DNA from: Seriola aureovittata
Taxonomy: Eukaryota > Chordata > Actinopteri > Carangiformes > Carangidae
Assembly: GCF_021018895.1 (NCBI RefSeq)
Contig: NC_079375.1
Span: forward strand, 13,610,732-13,674,731
Length of the DNA: 64,000 bases
Direction: 5' to 3'
This document shows, piece by piece, positions 41,065-52,400 of the stretch. How positions within the stretch are numbered: the first letter of the stretch is position 1; every line of letters begins with the position of its first letter. The notes under the pieces are model-generated. The model saw only the letters and a list, made by a program, of their open reading frames with translations. It was not told the DNA's origin and made no database searches. The position numbers and the translations under genes were made by a program.

Positions 41065-44000
41065 TGTTTGTGATACGTAATAGTGCTTCCTTTTTATTAT
41101 ACAGCAGTTAAAAAGCCAAGATGGAACTTTTTCATGACAGACATTTACTTTGCATAGCAGGAAAAGTGTAGCTTATAACATAAAAAATGATTCAATGCAC
41201 AACGGCAGTGCAGTGAAGCCGGAATACTGAGATGGTATGCAGTCTGTGACAAAGTACATTCCAGGAAAGTAATAAAACGAACAGTAATATGTAGGTTAAG
41301 AGCAAAACACCCCTGGCTAAGAGATTCTGGAGTTTAAATTACAATGGATTTGATGCGAACCATAACAACGTAAACAATGAAATGTTTTTGCTATTCATAC
41401 AAATTTGTACAGTGTGAAGCCAATGAAAATTAACAATAAAAAACATGACCATAGTCTGCTTATGAGTCTTTAGAAAAGTTTGGGATTTAAAAACTAGAGC
41501 TGAATACAGAATTTGTAATAAAATCCTTTTAGAGCCCCTCCCATTTAACAGCGATTTGCCGCAACTTTGACAAGGAGTAACTGTCCTCTTCACATGGCCT
41601 TACCATTAAGATGCTCCACTGTCCATTTCCCCTTGCTGCTCCCCTGAATCACAGTGAACTCAAATGGTGCTGAATTGGGGAACTCATCCTCGTCTACCGC
41701 TGTGGCGTAGATCACATTATCCTCGAAGCACATGGTGTGAGTTGTAGCGGTCAGTTTTGGACAGTGATCATTAAAGTCCTCCACCTGAATGGCTATGGTC
41801 CCTGTGGCAGTTTTTGAGGGTGTCTCTGAAAGCCAAAGAAGAGAAATTGCATTAACCTGTTGAACACCGTATATAGTACATCCATAGTGGAATAATGACG
41901 ACTGTCATAATTACAGAACTCACCATTGGAGATACATATAATTTTGGCATAATATGTTCCATTAATCAGGTACTTGGACTCTCTGTCAGGCAGTTTATTC
42001 AGCTTGATGTCTGCCGTCTTTTCATCAATAATCAACCAGTTGTCCTCATCATAGAGTTTTGCATACCTGAAAGATTGAAAATCCGTACATGTGAGGACAA
42101 AAAAAAAAAAAAAGGCACTCATGTACAATAAATCAATTCAGACACACAAAGAGTTGTTTAGTAAGGTCTTTCACTATTCTCTGAGGCCATACCTTACGTT
42201 GGTGGCTTTCTGTAGTGTGTCACTGTCAATAGCAGCGTAATTGGTGATGATTTTGTTGATGAAGACGGAATCTTTGCCCTCAGAGACAGACACCACTTTG
42301 GTAGTTGGTTGGAAACGGGGGCCTTCCTTCTGATTGATCACATTGATTTTAATGGGGTAGGATTTTGTGGTTGAGGTGGTTGTCCCCATATTGTACTTTG
42401 CTATGTTGGAAATAGCCACTTCCAAGTTCAGCATCTTTAGTTGCTCATAGTCCAGGGCCTGTAGATTAAAGGATAATGCACAGGATATGCAGTTTCATGA
42501 TAGAATTTCTCTGCTGACTGAATCAAATTCTTCATTTTACTGTATATGGTTACATAGTCAATCAAAATCAATTTTTTAGTACAATTTTTTTTACCTTGTG
42601 AATCATGATAATTCCCTCATTGGTCTTATTATCAGTAGTGATACTGAAATAGCCTGCCTCATTCCCTGAAATGATTTCGAAGACAGCCAGCCAGTTTTCA
42701 GTGTGAATCAGATCCATGTCAATGGCTTTGATCCTCATCACTTCCACATTGATGGTGTTTTCTTCCACACTCCCTTCATACTACAAGTAAAATGCACATG
42801 CAAAGTTATGCTTAAATTTAAAAAAAATAAAAACAGAAGACAAGAGTTTTTAATTGTGACAATTGTGTCAGCCCTACCGTTTCTTTTTCCAGGGTTGGAA
42901 CATTGTCGTTTATGTCCAGAATTTTGATCTCAATTTGCTCGGTTCCTGTTTTTCCTATTGCTTGCCCTTCCATGTCAGTGGCACTGACAGTCAACGTATA
43001 TGTATCTTTCGTCTTGAAAAAAAAAGAAAAATAAAGATCAGAGATTTATGCCTTCTAGTTTTTAGTTTCCCATAACTTGTTGATGAACGTGACTATGATT
43101 CTGTCTTAATATTTGGTTGAATATTTCTAAAAATGTATAATTTTTCTTTCTTTCTTTCTTTCTCACTGCCTGTGATCCAACAGGGAATTATGTTTCTGGT
43201 GGAAAATAGAACATGTTTATCTTGTGTGGTGATGCTAAATTGTCGTTAGGCCAGTTAGTTATTAGGCCACACCTGAACTGATAAGAGGCATATTCATGAA
43301 AATAAGAACTAATGGAAAATGCCTGTAAGGTGTGAATGTGAGATTCACCATGTGTTGCAAGCTTTTACAATAAATCTAATTAGTTGTACTGGACAAAGAG
43401 CTTCAAGAAACTTCAGGGGTGGGTAAAGTGCCTCACCTCCCTATCTAGAGTGTTCCTTTTAACTATGACCTCCCCGGTCTGCGAGTTGATGTAGAACATC
43501 CCAGCTGAGCTACTCTCCTCCACAATGCTGTAGTAGATCTTGGATCGGGTTGTGTTCGCTTCATCAGCATCAGTAGCTATCACTTTCATGACAAAAGTAC
43601 CTAGAAATCACCAAAGCAAATTAAATATTACAGATGATTGAGTACAGGTAAAAATCATTTTCTTTTCAGGAACCATTTCACCAATATACTGTACATGTCT
43701 TAAAATACCTGTTGCACTGGATTCGTTGACAAATCCGACTTGCTTTGCTTGAATGATTGGTGGGTTGTCATTCTCATCCTCCACAGTAATTTTAAGGTCA
43801 ATATCATTTTCAGCGGGGGTCCCATCAATGTATTTTGCACTACCTTTCAACTGCAAGAAAAGATATCAGAACCACTTTACCATTTCCTCACTGAGCACGT
43901 GACCAGAAATGCCTCATACTTTACAAAAGGGATTTATAAGTGCTCTTACATGATAGAAGGCGATATCTTCTCGATCCAGAATGACATTGACTTTCACATA

Positions 44001-44532
44001 GCCAGTTTGAGCATCGATAGAAAATCTATGTTGAGGTGGCTGGTCAACACCGGGCCCTGATAGATAATATAATATCTTCGACTGTTTGCTTGCCTTGTCA
44101 GAGTGAATCTGAAACACAAATACAGAAACGCAAAATTAATGTGCCTGATTTGGACATCTATGACTTTCAATTCACAATGAAAAGTCTAAAAGTAGCTTAT
44201 TTACTGGAAGTTTTCATTATAAAAATAACATGTTGTCTTTTCCCAATTGTATTCTATGAGATATAATTTCAAACGTCATTCAAATCATCCAAATGCAAGC
44301 GACATGATATATACCCTAAGCTGAGGTTTGGCATCCAGACAGTTTTTGCTATGATGAGAATAACGACATTTGGCAGACATCTAGCTGAGATATGAAACTT
44401 GATTAGCTTTAGAACATCAAACAGAGGTGTGGGCATATAAGAGTGTGAACAAATACATGTATATGATCATGTCCCAGGTCTGAACCAACTTGTTAAGAAC
44501 ATGGAATTTCGCCAGAGAGAGAGCTGTTCTCA

Positions 44533-44591
<59 letters not shown>

Positions 44592-45714
44592 CACACACAC
44601 ACACACACACACACTTAGCCTAAGCTAAGCTTTAAAAAACAAAGGATTAAAGCAGTGATTTGTAAAATACACATTACTTGTCTATGCCATAAATATTTGA
44701 AGGAATGAAATGTTGCTGTACCTACATTAAACACACATTCAATATTCTGTATATTTTCAGATGATTGCAAATGAAGAATTATTCAATTTTAAAAGAATTT
44801 TTCAATACACACTTTAGCAATATACTGCAAGCCGGTGTAATCGATGTTCTCCTTCAGCTTCCTCGGGGCCAGGATCCATTCTCTTTTCTGTCTGTGTAAG
44901 TCGTTTCCTTCTGCCTCCACCGGATCTGACTGCAGGTAAACAAATAGGGGAAAAATGTATTATTAATAATAATGTGTAATGATTACAAAATCATATGGTG
45001 TATTGTTGCTCCTGACTAATACCCATATGCCATCAGTTTACACGTGTTTTTCCTTTACATCATGAGAGGTTAGGCCCATTAAGGATCTTAGAGTTAAAAA
45101 AAATACAAACAAACAAAAACACACACACAAAATGTGCGCTCATTTATTGATGTCAATAAAATTTAAATTTCAAGGTTGAAAGTCTTTTAAAGCTAGAACA
45201 TATAATATTTAATATCATCCATGTTACCATGTACATCTCAATTATCTCAAAGTTAAAAACTTCCTCTAATCTGACAATGTGATTCAAAAAAAAAAAAAAC
45301 TTCCACCCAATAGTTGGAAGAGATCAAGACTGTGCCCGTGTAGTTCCCCCCACATCCAATACTCAGGGAAATGCCTGTGAAAAGCTGTGTTGCTGAAGAG
45401 GAAATAAAGAAAGAGCTGCACAGTGACCTTCCAGCTCAGTAAGAGAGAGTAAACACGGAGACTACGCATTTACTTTTTTCTGTCGTTAATCTTCAACTGG
45501 ATACTCGATGCTTTAACTTTTAGTCTACAGGCTCCAAAGCATCTGACGAGGTTACCTCCACACGGGAGACGGAGAAGGGCCACACCTGTTCAAAATCCGC
45601 TATTCTGACAAACCCAAACGTATCGAACAACATGTTGAACATACTGACTCGTTTACTTACCGTTAGGAAGATCGCCAGCAGGATGAAAACGGCGCATTTC
45701 AGCAGTGGAGCCAT
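38220..45714 (-). CDS. dsg2: Desmoglein (desmosomal cadherin), dsg2-like, 14 exons, 1044 aa
   Basis: Exons (high to low): 45714-45661, 44929-44813, 44108-43950, 43850-43709, 43600-43437, 43012-42878, 42780-42595, 42458-42193, 42066-41924, 41825-41604, 40982-40752, 40604-40477, 40344-40051 and 39113-38220. Total 3135 nt in one frame. It is a calcium-dependent adhesion protein of desmosomes. Seen: signal peptide [18 protein letters not shown]; furin-type site RQKR before EWILAP (residues 31-36), which puts the conserved adhesive Trp at mature position 2. Cadherin repeats follow with DENDNPP, DINDNVP and EDFNDHCP calcium motifs, then a Cys-containing juxtamembrane part (VTVCTCDE). A Leu-rich membrane segment spans about 590-620. 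The cytoplasmic catenin-binding part includes AGSVGCCS and [13 protein letters not shown]. The final ~220 residues are rich in Gln-Gly-Val and end with VLVTER, the signature of desmoglein-specific repeats, so this is a desmoglein and not a desmocollin. The dsg2 name is the closest match by overall pattern. Divergent from the desmocollin gene. Confidence 0.93.
39185..39992 (-). mobile_element. Degenerate Tc1-like transposon in the last dsg2 intron
   Basis: Terminal inverted repeats are visible: left 'tatactaccagtcaaaagttt' (39185) and right 'aaacttttgaccagtagtgta' (ending 39992). They match each other as reverse complements with few differences and are typical of one Tc1 group of fish. The interior keeps fragments such as 'ggttggtcaggggttcatcctaacatga..ataatgaaccaaaaca' but no intact transposase. 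About 0.8 kb, inactive. Confidence 0.88.
40983..41603 (-). other. dsg2: dsg2 intron with (TA)n
   Basis: Contains a (TA)n run of about 35 bp at 41027-41061. No other element recognised. Confidence 0.8.
41027..41061. repeat. (TA)n microsatellite
   Basis: About 17 TA units in a dsg2 intron. Confidence 0.93.
43013..43436 (-). other. dsg2: dsg2 intron with (TTTC)n
   Basis: A short tetranucleotide TTTC run (about 43144-43163) lies in otherwise plain AT-rich sequence. No coding potential seen. Confidence 0.75.
44109..44812 (-). other. dsg2: dsg2 intron with long (CA)n
   Basis: Holds the CA microsatellite at 44536-44614. The rest is unremarkable AT-rich sequence. Confidence 0.75.
44536..44614. repeat. 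(CA)n microsatellite
   Basis: About 78 bp of CA dinucleotides with one slip (acaacac near 44590). Confidence 0.97.
44930..45660 (-). other. dsg2: First intron of dsg2
   Basis: Between the signal-peptide exon and the propeptide exon. Contains a 13-base A run near 45286-45298 and no recognised element. Confidence 0.75.
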
Positions 45715-46330
45715 CAGCTTGAAAATAAATGTCTCAAACTTTCTTGATCCTCCTGTTGAAGCGGAATCGTCTGTGGTCTATTGTTGGTTTCGTGTCGACT
45801 TTGACCCCACTGAGGCTGAGTTGAAATATTACAGCCCAGCTATAGGCGGTTCCTCGCTCGGTTTGATTGCTCACTTCTGATAACAGGCGGAGAGTGGGGG
45901 TGGTTTTGTCCACGGCCCGCATAGCTGCAATGTTTGCGTGCAGTCTATTGTCTTTAAAGAAAAAAAAAAAACGCGCACACACACAAACACACACGCGTAA
46001 AGGTGGACTAAACCTCAGAGGAAACCGCTCCTGAACTGGCAACAAATTGTGTTTGAACCAGTTGGTCATGTTTAATTGTTGATCTGAAGTGACAATGTGT
46101 GAAATGATGATGATAACATTTCCATTTCCATCTTAAGTTTGGGGATTAAGTCTGCTATGTTTGATTTTTGTATTCGGTTTGTTTAAAAGTCCTTTTAAGA
46201 GTTTAAGAGTCCTTTTTTCCATCAACTTTCTCACTCATCTGTTAGACTTCCGCTTCACCTGTGAAATTCCCAAGGAGTGGGCTATACACCTCTGTTTCTA
46301 GGTTGTAGACATTCAGCTGCACACTGGACT

Positions 46331-46331
<1 letters not shown>

Positions 46332-46378
<47 letters not shown>
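46332..46378. repeat. (TG)n microsatellite
   Basis: About 46 bp of TG dinucleotides about 0.6 kb upstream of the dsg2 start codon, in the divergent promoter region. Confidence 0.96.
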
Positions 46379-47289
46379 TGTGTTGACAAACAAACAAAGG
46401 AGATGAAGACAAAGGTGCATGGTGAGAATTTGCATATAGACTTTCATGAAGATTCATGAAGCTTCTACCACCTGACGTCAAAGGTGTGTCAGAAATATCA
46501 CACACTATCGGATTCATCTCAGAATTAGGCAATTACTTTCGACAAAGAGATTATGATGTAATAATCTGACAGTTGTACTTCATTTTCACTGGAATTTGTT
46601 TTAGCCACAGTGAGTGACTGCTCTAGCAATAGTTTATTATTCATATAGGTCTGATTAGACAACGCCCAAAAACACAAGCAGTACAATGGTTTCGATGGAA
46701 GCGTATGATGCAAAAGAAACAATAAAAAGGTGCACGTTGGAAAAAGTGACAGAAAGAGAGGAAGAAACAATTCCATTATACTTATGCATTAGTCTAAAGC
46801 TACCAACTCTTTTCCCCTATAGTCTCTGTAATGAATGTGGCAGAGATTTGACAGAGATCATTAAAATGATACAAAAGTTTTATTCTGAAATACAGCAGTG
46901 AGTCTGAAAACATGTCATATGATCTGGGTGAGTCATATATCTGTCCAGTCTGAGTGACCAAACTGCTAATGAAGGACGTCAAATGTCAACATGTCAGTGT
47001 CCTGAGAAAAAATTCTAACAACATTGCCTCAGGTACCGTCAAACTGTTGGTGGACATGTAGAAGCCTTTTTTTTTGACTGACCAATTGTATATACTGGTT
47101 TATATGTGCAGAATAATAGTAATCTTAAGCTTTAGTTGCAATCATGCAACATATTAGTCCATATTAAAAAAGTAGGGCATAACAACTTTAAGCAGACAAG
47201 GAAATGTTCTTGGGAGCAGAATTGAAAAATAATTCATATAGACCATCCAGATCAAGAATAAATTGTGTATTTGTGAGTATGTCTATACA

Positions 47290-47330
47290 GCGTTTACACT
47301 CAGTTGCCAGTTTATTAAGTACACCTCCCT
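47290..47330. repeat. Fragment of a dispersed fish repeat
   Basis: The stretch 'cactcagttgccagtttattaagtacacctc' matches a widespread teleost terminal sequence (consensus 'cactcagtggccagtttattaggtacacct') that I recognise from many fish genomes. Only this end is identifiable. Confidence 0.6.
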
Positions 47331-49193
47331 AAAATGAATGTGTTTTAATATGATATGATTTGCGATAAATCCCACCCTCAAGTATTTATAATGGAGCTTT
47401 TGTTACACAGAAAAACTTCTCAGTCTATCACAGTACTATTCCATAGCATAAATTGACTATAAAGTTGAGTCAACCACTCTGTAAAACACTTTCAACAACG
47501 CTTGAACATACTGTATATTCTTCATTTTGTTAATAGTTATTGCAGGGTTGTTGTCATAGACTGTTTGATTCAAGTAATAATAATGGATATGACTATTACA
47601 AAATACTCACTAATAATCAAAAGCCATTTGTCACACCACTCAACAAAAAAGAAAAAAAAAACACCACCAAGCAATTTGTCTCACCCAAATACTAACCCTC
47701 ACACATTACGTGTATGCTCCACCCTGCCTGTCATTTGGCACTCATCCAAAGGGAGTGGTGGCATTGGTGCAGTAGCTGCTTAAGGTGCAAAACTTCCTTG
47801 CCTCTAGGATATATTTCAACTCAACAACTGCATTCATACTAGTTTTTGATCTTTTTAAACATGTTACCTGAAAACATCTACAAGCATTTGTTCTGGCCTG
47901 ACACATATTTTCTTAGCGTCATGCAGATGGTTAGTTCCACACAAGATTTCCTAACATCATATTGCCACATCGAGTACAATACCTATGACGACAAACAGAC
48001 AAACTGTATAAATTCAAACGAATGGCTTTCTTTAAACTGTGATACTCAGCAGAAAAGTAAAACTTTGGTTGATTACAGGAACTAAAACTTGTCTATTGTG
48101 ACTATTAGAGAGGTCAGACAGTGTCATCAGACGAATTAGCAGCAACACAACAGGTTTATCTGTTCACACACACTTACACTTTGTGCTCTGTGCACACTGA
48201 AGCTGGAGTGCAACAACAACCTGCTTTCATTTTTAGCTTGGGAGAGACAGGAGGGTATTTTGCTGAGTCTGTCTTGAATTACTGTTAAGATCTCAGCCTC
48301 TTTCATTATGCCCACACCCATGACTCACAACAACACTGTCTTCCTGACATTTTTCTCACCTTTCCTGTTGCAGTCCCATGTTGTGGGACTTCCCAATTTA
48401 CTTTTAACAAGCTCTACAGCATTACACTAGATGAAAATGGGAACATGTTGCTAAGGACACAGGCCACTCTCTCGTTTATCAGAAGTTTATAGAGATAGTG
48501 AGCGCTTCGCTGTGGGAGCGAAGCCTCCCCCACACCAGGCTTCACTCAGCTCACATTCCTGTGGTGTTTAGTGAGGAGCCCAGTTCTGTTCCTCCTACGG
48601 GCAGAGCTGCAGAGGAGAAAGGAGGGGCATGCAGGGGTCAATCTCTGTGTGGACCTGGGTGAGGTTTCTTAAGCCAGATACTTTTGAAAGACAAGCAGAT
48701 ACACAAACAAGTAATAATCCCAAGGGTAAATGTAAAAATGTAAAAAATAAATAAAAATAGAATAGATGATTTCTAATAAAAATGACTTCATCTATCTCTC
48801 TTCAGCCTACACATCTTCAAGAGCACCTGCTCAGCTTTGACAGACATGGCATTGTTCCTTTAAGACTCTTTATTGCTTTTATAGGCATATGTATCTCATA
48901 TGATGAAACCATAACTCTTCCATGGGGAATTATATGGTGTCTTCGTACTGGTGTGTTGCAACAGTATGAAAATTGATTACGGAGTCACTTTAGCTGGCAA
49001 AAGACTTAGACAATGTTTCCCCCTGCTGGCAGAAAAAAAAAAAAATATATATATATATTTGAAAACTTTAAGGAGTTGACGTGTTCAGTACAATAGCGAC
49101 ACATCCCAGAGCACAGCCCAAAGGTGCTTCGCCTTTTGATCGTACCAGGGAGGTTGACAGTCTGGGTGTGGCAGCCTAGGTGTGTCGGTCGGT

Positions 49194-49200
49194 TGAGTCA
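49194..49200. promoter_or_regulatory. AP-1 consensus site upstream of dsc
   Basis: Perfect palindromic TGAGTCA 209-215 bp before the desmocollin ATG. Position and sequence suit a proximal AP-1 element; function is inferred. Confidence 0.45.
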
Positions 49201-49408
49201 GTGCCAGTAGCGACAGACAGATACCAGGGCTCTCGGTAACCCTGCCTGTTCCCACAGAGAGCACAAGTGCAGGGACAGGCGAGTTTGTGCTTTTCGGCTT
49301 TAAACGGCGTCACAAATCAATCAACTGTCACTTTCTGGACGATTCGCTTTCGTAGGAGTCCAGCTCGCTTCCTCCTGCAGAGCAGGAGTGCATCAAAAGT
49401 TTTCAAAA

Positions 49409-52400
49409 ATGGCGAATGTTTTAATTTTCAACATTTGCCTGATGATGGTAAGTTCCGTCTCTTTTTCTTTTTAAGTATCCACTGTACTAAAACATAAGTC
49501 TTTATTAAAACAAATGTAACGCTTTTACTTTTAAACTTGTCAACACTAAAACGGAATAAAGTTATAGCCTAATGTTATTTGCTGGTAATGTAACACCTTT
49601 CATTAATATTAACAAACTCACTATAAACTGAAACTCACTATAAGAACGACTCTACCTCAGGTCCTGTCCTGTGTGGACTCGTGTTTTATCCCGAACAATC
49701 TCTATGTGCTTGTGCCACAAACAATTCCGGCTGGATACGAAGTCACAAAAGGTACTTTTCTGATAATCTGTTCATTAACTCGTTATGTTACCGTTTTACC
49801 CGCTTCACCTGGAACCCTTTCCTGTAATGGCTTTTTTCGCTTTGGCTTTGTACCTCCCTTTCCTTAACCTTTTCTTTCTCGCCTTTCAGTTACACTTACC
49901 GACTGCGACACCAACTCACTGCACTTCACTTTGAAGGACCCGAGTTTTACAATAAAGACTAATGGGGAGATAGTGGCTGTAAATACTGTATCTGTGGCAA
50001 CAAGAGGGCGGACATTTTCTGTGTGGGCTCACGACGGCAGGGGACCGGAAAGTGAGATAGAAGTTCACCTTGTCCACAGACAACTCCAGAAGAGAGAGGT
50101 AAAACTACTGTGCAGTAAACCTTGTTTATACAGGCCAGAATGGTACACACGGGACTTTAAAAAAAATCCTTTCATTTGCATGCCACAGTACAAAGGCCAA
50201 GGCTTCCTGAAGCGCTCCAAAAGAAGATGGAGTCCCCCACCCTTCAACATATTAGAGAATGACGCGGGGCCTTTTCCAAAAGACATTGAAAAGGTAATAT
50301 TAATGTCGAAAACACAAGCTACTCTAAGATAGTAGGCTATATCAGCTTCACACTGCATGACTTTCAAGTCTTTACTGGAAATACAAGTCCACAAATTATC
50401 TTTGTTTTAGTCACATGATCTTTTTTCCCTAGATAATCTGATTCACACACCCAGACACACCTATTAATTACATTACTTTCGGCTGACTTTATGTAGTTAT
50501 TAAGTCCTTTGATGTTTTTTCACCTGCATTACCAGACTGTCAGTTGGAATCTGCCTTAGGATATCATGGAATCACGTTTTTTTTTTTCCCTCACCCCTTT
50601 CCCTTCATCCATTTTGAAGTATTACAATTTGAAATAAGTCACAGAGGGTTGCCTTAACTCTGGTAGATGGTTTATGAAAAACAGAATCCTTGTTTGTTTT
50701 CGTTGTTTTCTTGTATATGTAGGAATTTATGTGTTTTCTCTTGTAGATTGTGTCAGATTCCTCAGGCATGCACAACGTGTACTACACGATCAGTGGACCT
50801 GGTAGCAATGAGCCTCCAATTAACCTGTTCACTATTGACAAGGACACTGGAATGTTGACTGTGCACGGTCCGATTGATCGTGAGGTGTTCCCACAGTTTG
50901 TGGTGAGTGTGAAATAGGGCTGTAACTAACAATTACTTTTTTTAATAATTTATTTTTTGTTCCATGAAATGTCACAAACCAGCAAAATAAAACTGCATCA
51001 TAATTTCCTAAAGCTCTAAACAACAGTACAAAAGACATTAAACTTACTATCACATTAAGAAAAAAAATTAAAATTGAGAAGTTGCAACTAAGTAAAGTAA
51101 TGTTGAAACATGACTGAAAGGATTAATTATTTTCTTTTTTAAATTTCTTATGATGATGATTTTTTTGCATGTTAACCTAAAATTGACTTATTTTTTTGTT
51201 GCAGCTGAAGACCCAAGTTTTTGACAAAACCACAAAAAAGGAGACAGACTTACCCTTGGACGTCAAAATAGATATAGATGATGTGAATGACAATACTCCA
51301 CAATTCCCAGACTCGATGCAGTTTACTGTTCTCGAGCAAAGCAAACCAGGTGAGGTACATGAAATGCACACTGGTAATCCTGTGGTATTTGACCCCCAGT
51401 GGGAATGATAATAAACCCAATGATCATGTTTTACACCACAGGTACAGTGGTGGGGAAGGTTAATGCTACAGACAAAGACCAAGAGGGTACCCTCCATGTC
51501 AAAATCAGGTATACTCTCTTGTCTGCATTAAACCTGTTTGCCATCAACCCACAGACAGGTGTCATCACCACGGTGACTAACACCCTGGACAGAGAGGTGA
51601 GCTCTGCCATCATTGTTTTAATAATTTACTCAGAAAGACAACATAAAATGAGACGCTACACATGCTTTATATTGGTTTCTTGGATTATTTGAATTTACAT
51701 TATTTCTCTTTTCTTCATATCATTTTGTCACATTCTTCCTAAGGAAAAAGACAAGCATTTGGTGACAGTTCAAATACAAGATTTGGACGGTGCAGTAAAT
51801 GGTCTGAAAGCGACAGGAACAGCAACAATTACTGTTGGTGATATCAACGACAACCCACCAACTTTCAAAGAAACATCTGTAAGTTGTTAGCAAATACTGA
51901 CTACAAAAATGTTATCTTTATTTCTTTCGTGACAGTAAAATAAAAAAATAAAAAACAGGTGTTTTGAACTTGTTTTGCTCAAAGATTGGTTGTCTAATCT
52001 AAGGAACACTGCTTTCGTTTCCTTTTAGTATACAACCAGCATCAATGAAAATGAAAAGGACAAACTTATCCTTCGAATTCCGGTTGAGGACAAGGATTTA
52101 ATAAACACACCAAACTGGATTTCAAAATTCGTCATCACTAAAGGAAATGAAAATGGCAACTTCAGGATGGAAACTGACCCCAAAACTAATGAGGGGCTTC
52201 TGTATGTCTCGAAGGTGAGTAACATTTCGTATTATTATTATGAAATTAGTAGTAGTACAACTATTCAACGTGACATAAAGTAGAGTCTCACATCATAAGG
52301 AAAGCCAAAGCCCACTCCCTCCTTCTTTTCCCAGGCCTTAAATCATGAGCAGACCAAAAATGTACAGCTTGAGATTTCGGCCCGCAACGAAGCTGAGCTG

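Larger units (their letters stand above)
45715..49408. promoter_or_regulatory. Divergent dsg2/dsc intergenic region (3.7 kb, shared regulatory region)
   Basis: The start codons of the two desmosomal cadherin genes face away from each other across this segment, so both promoters must lie here. Perfect AP-1 heptamers (TGAGTCA/TGACTCA) occur at 46929, 47466, 48321 and 49194; the last is 215 bp before the desmocollin start, near a CACCC/GGTGTGG box (49166). AP-1 control of epithelial desmosomal genes is known in mammals; here it is inferred. Also present: a (TG)n tract and a short dispersed repeat fragment (47290-47330). No gene was found. Confidence 0.6.
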
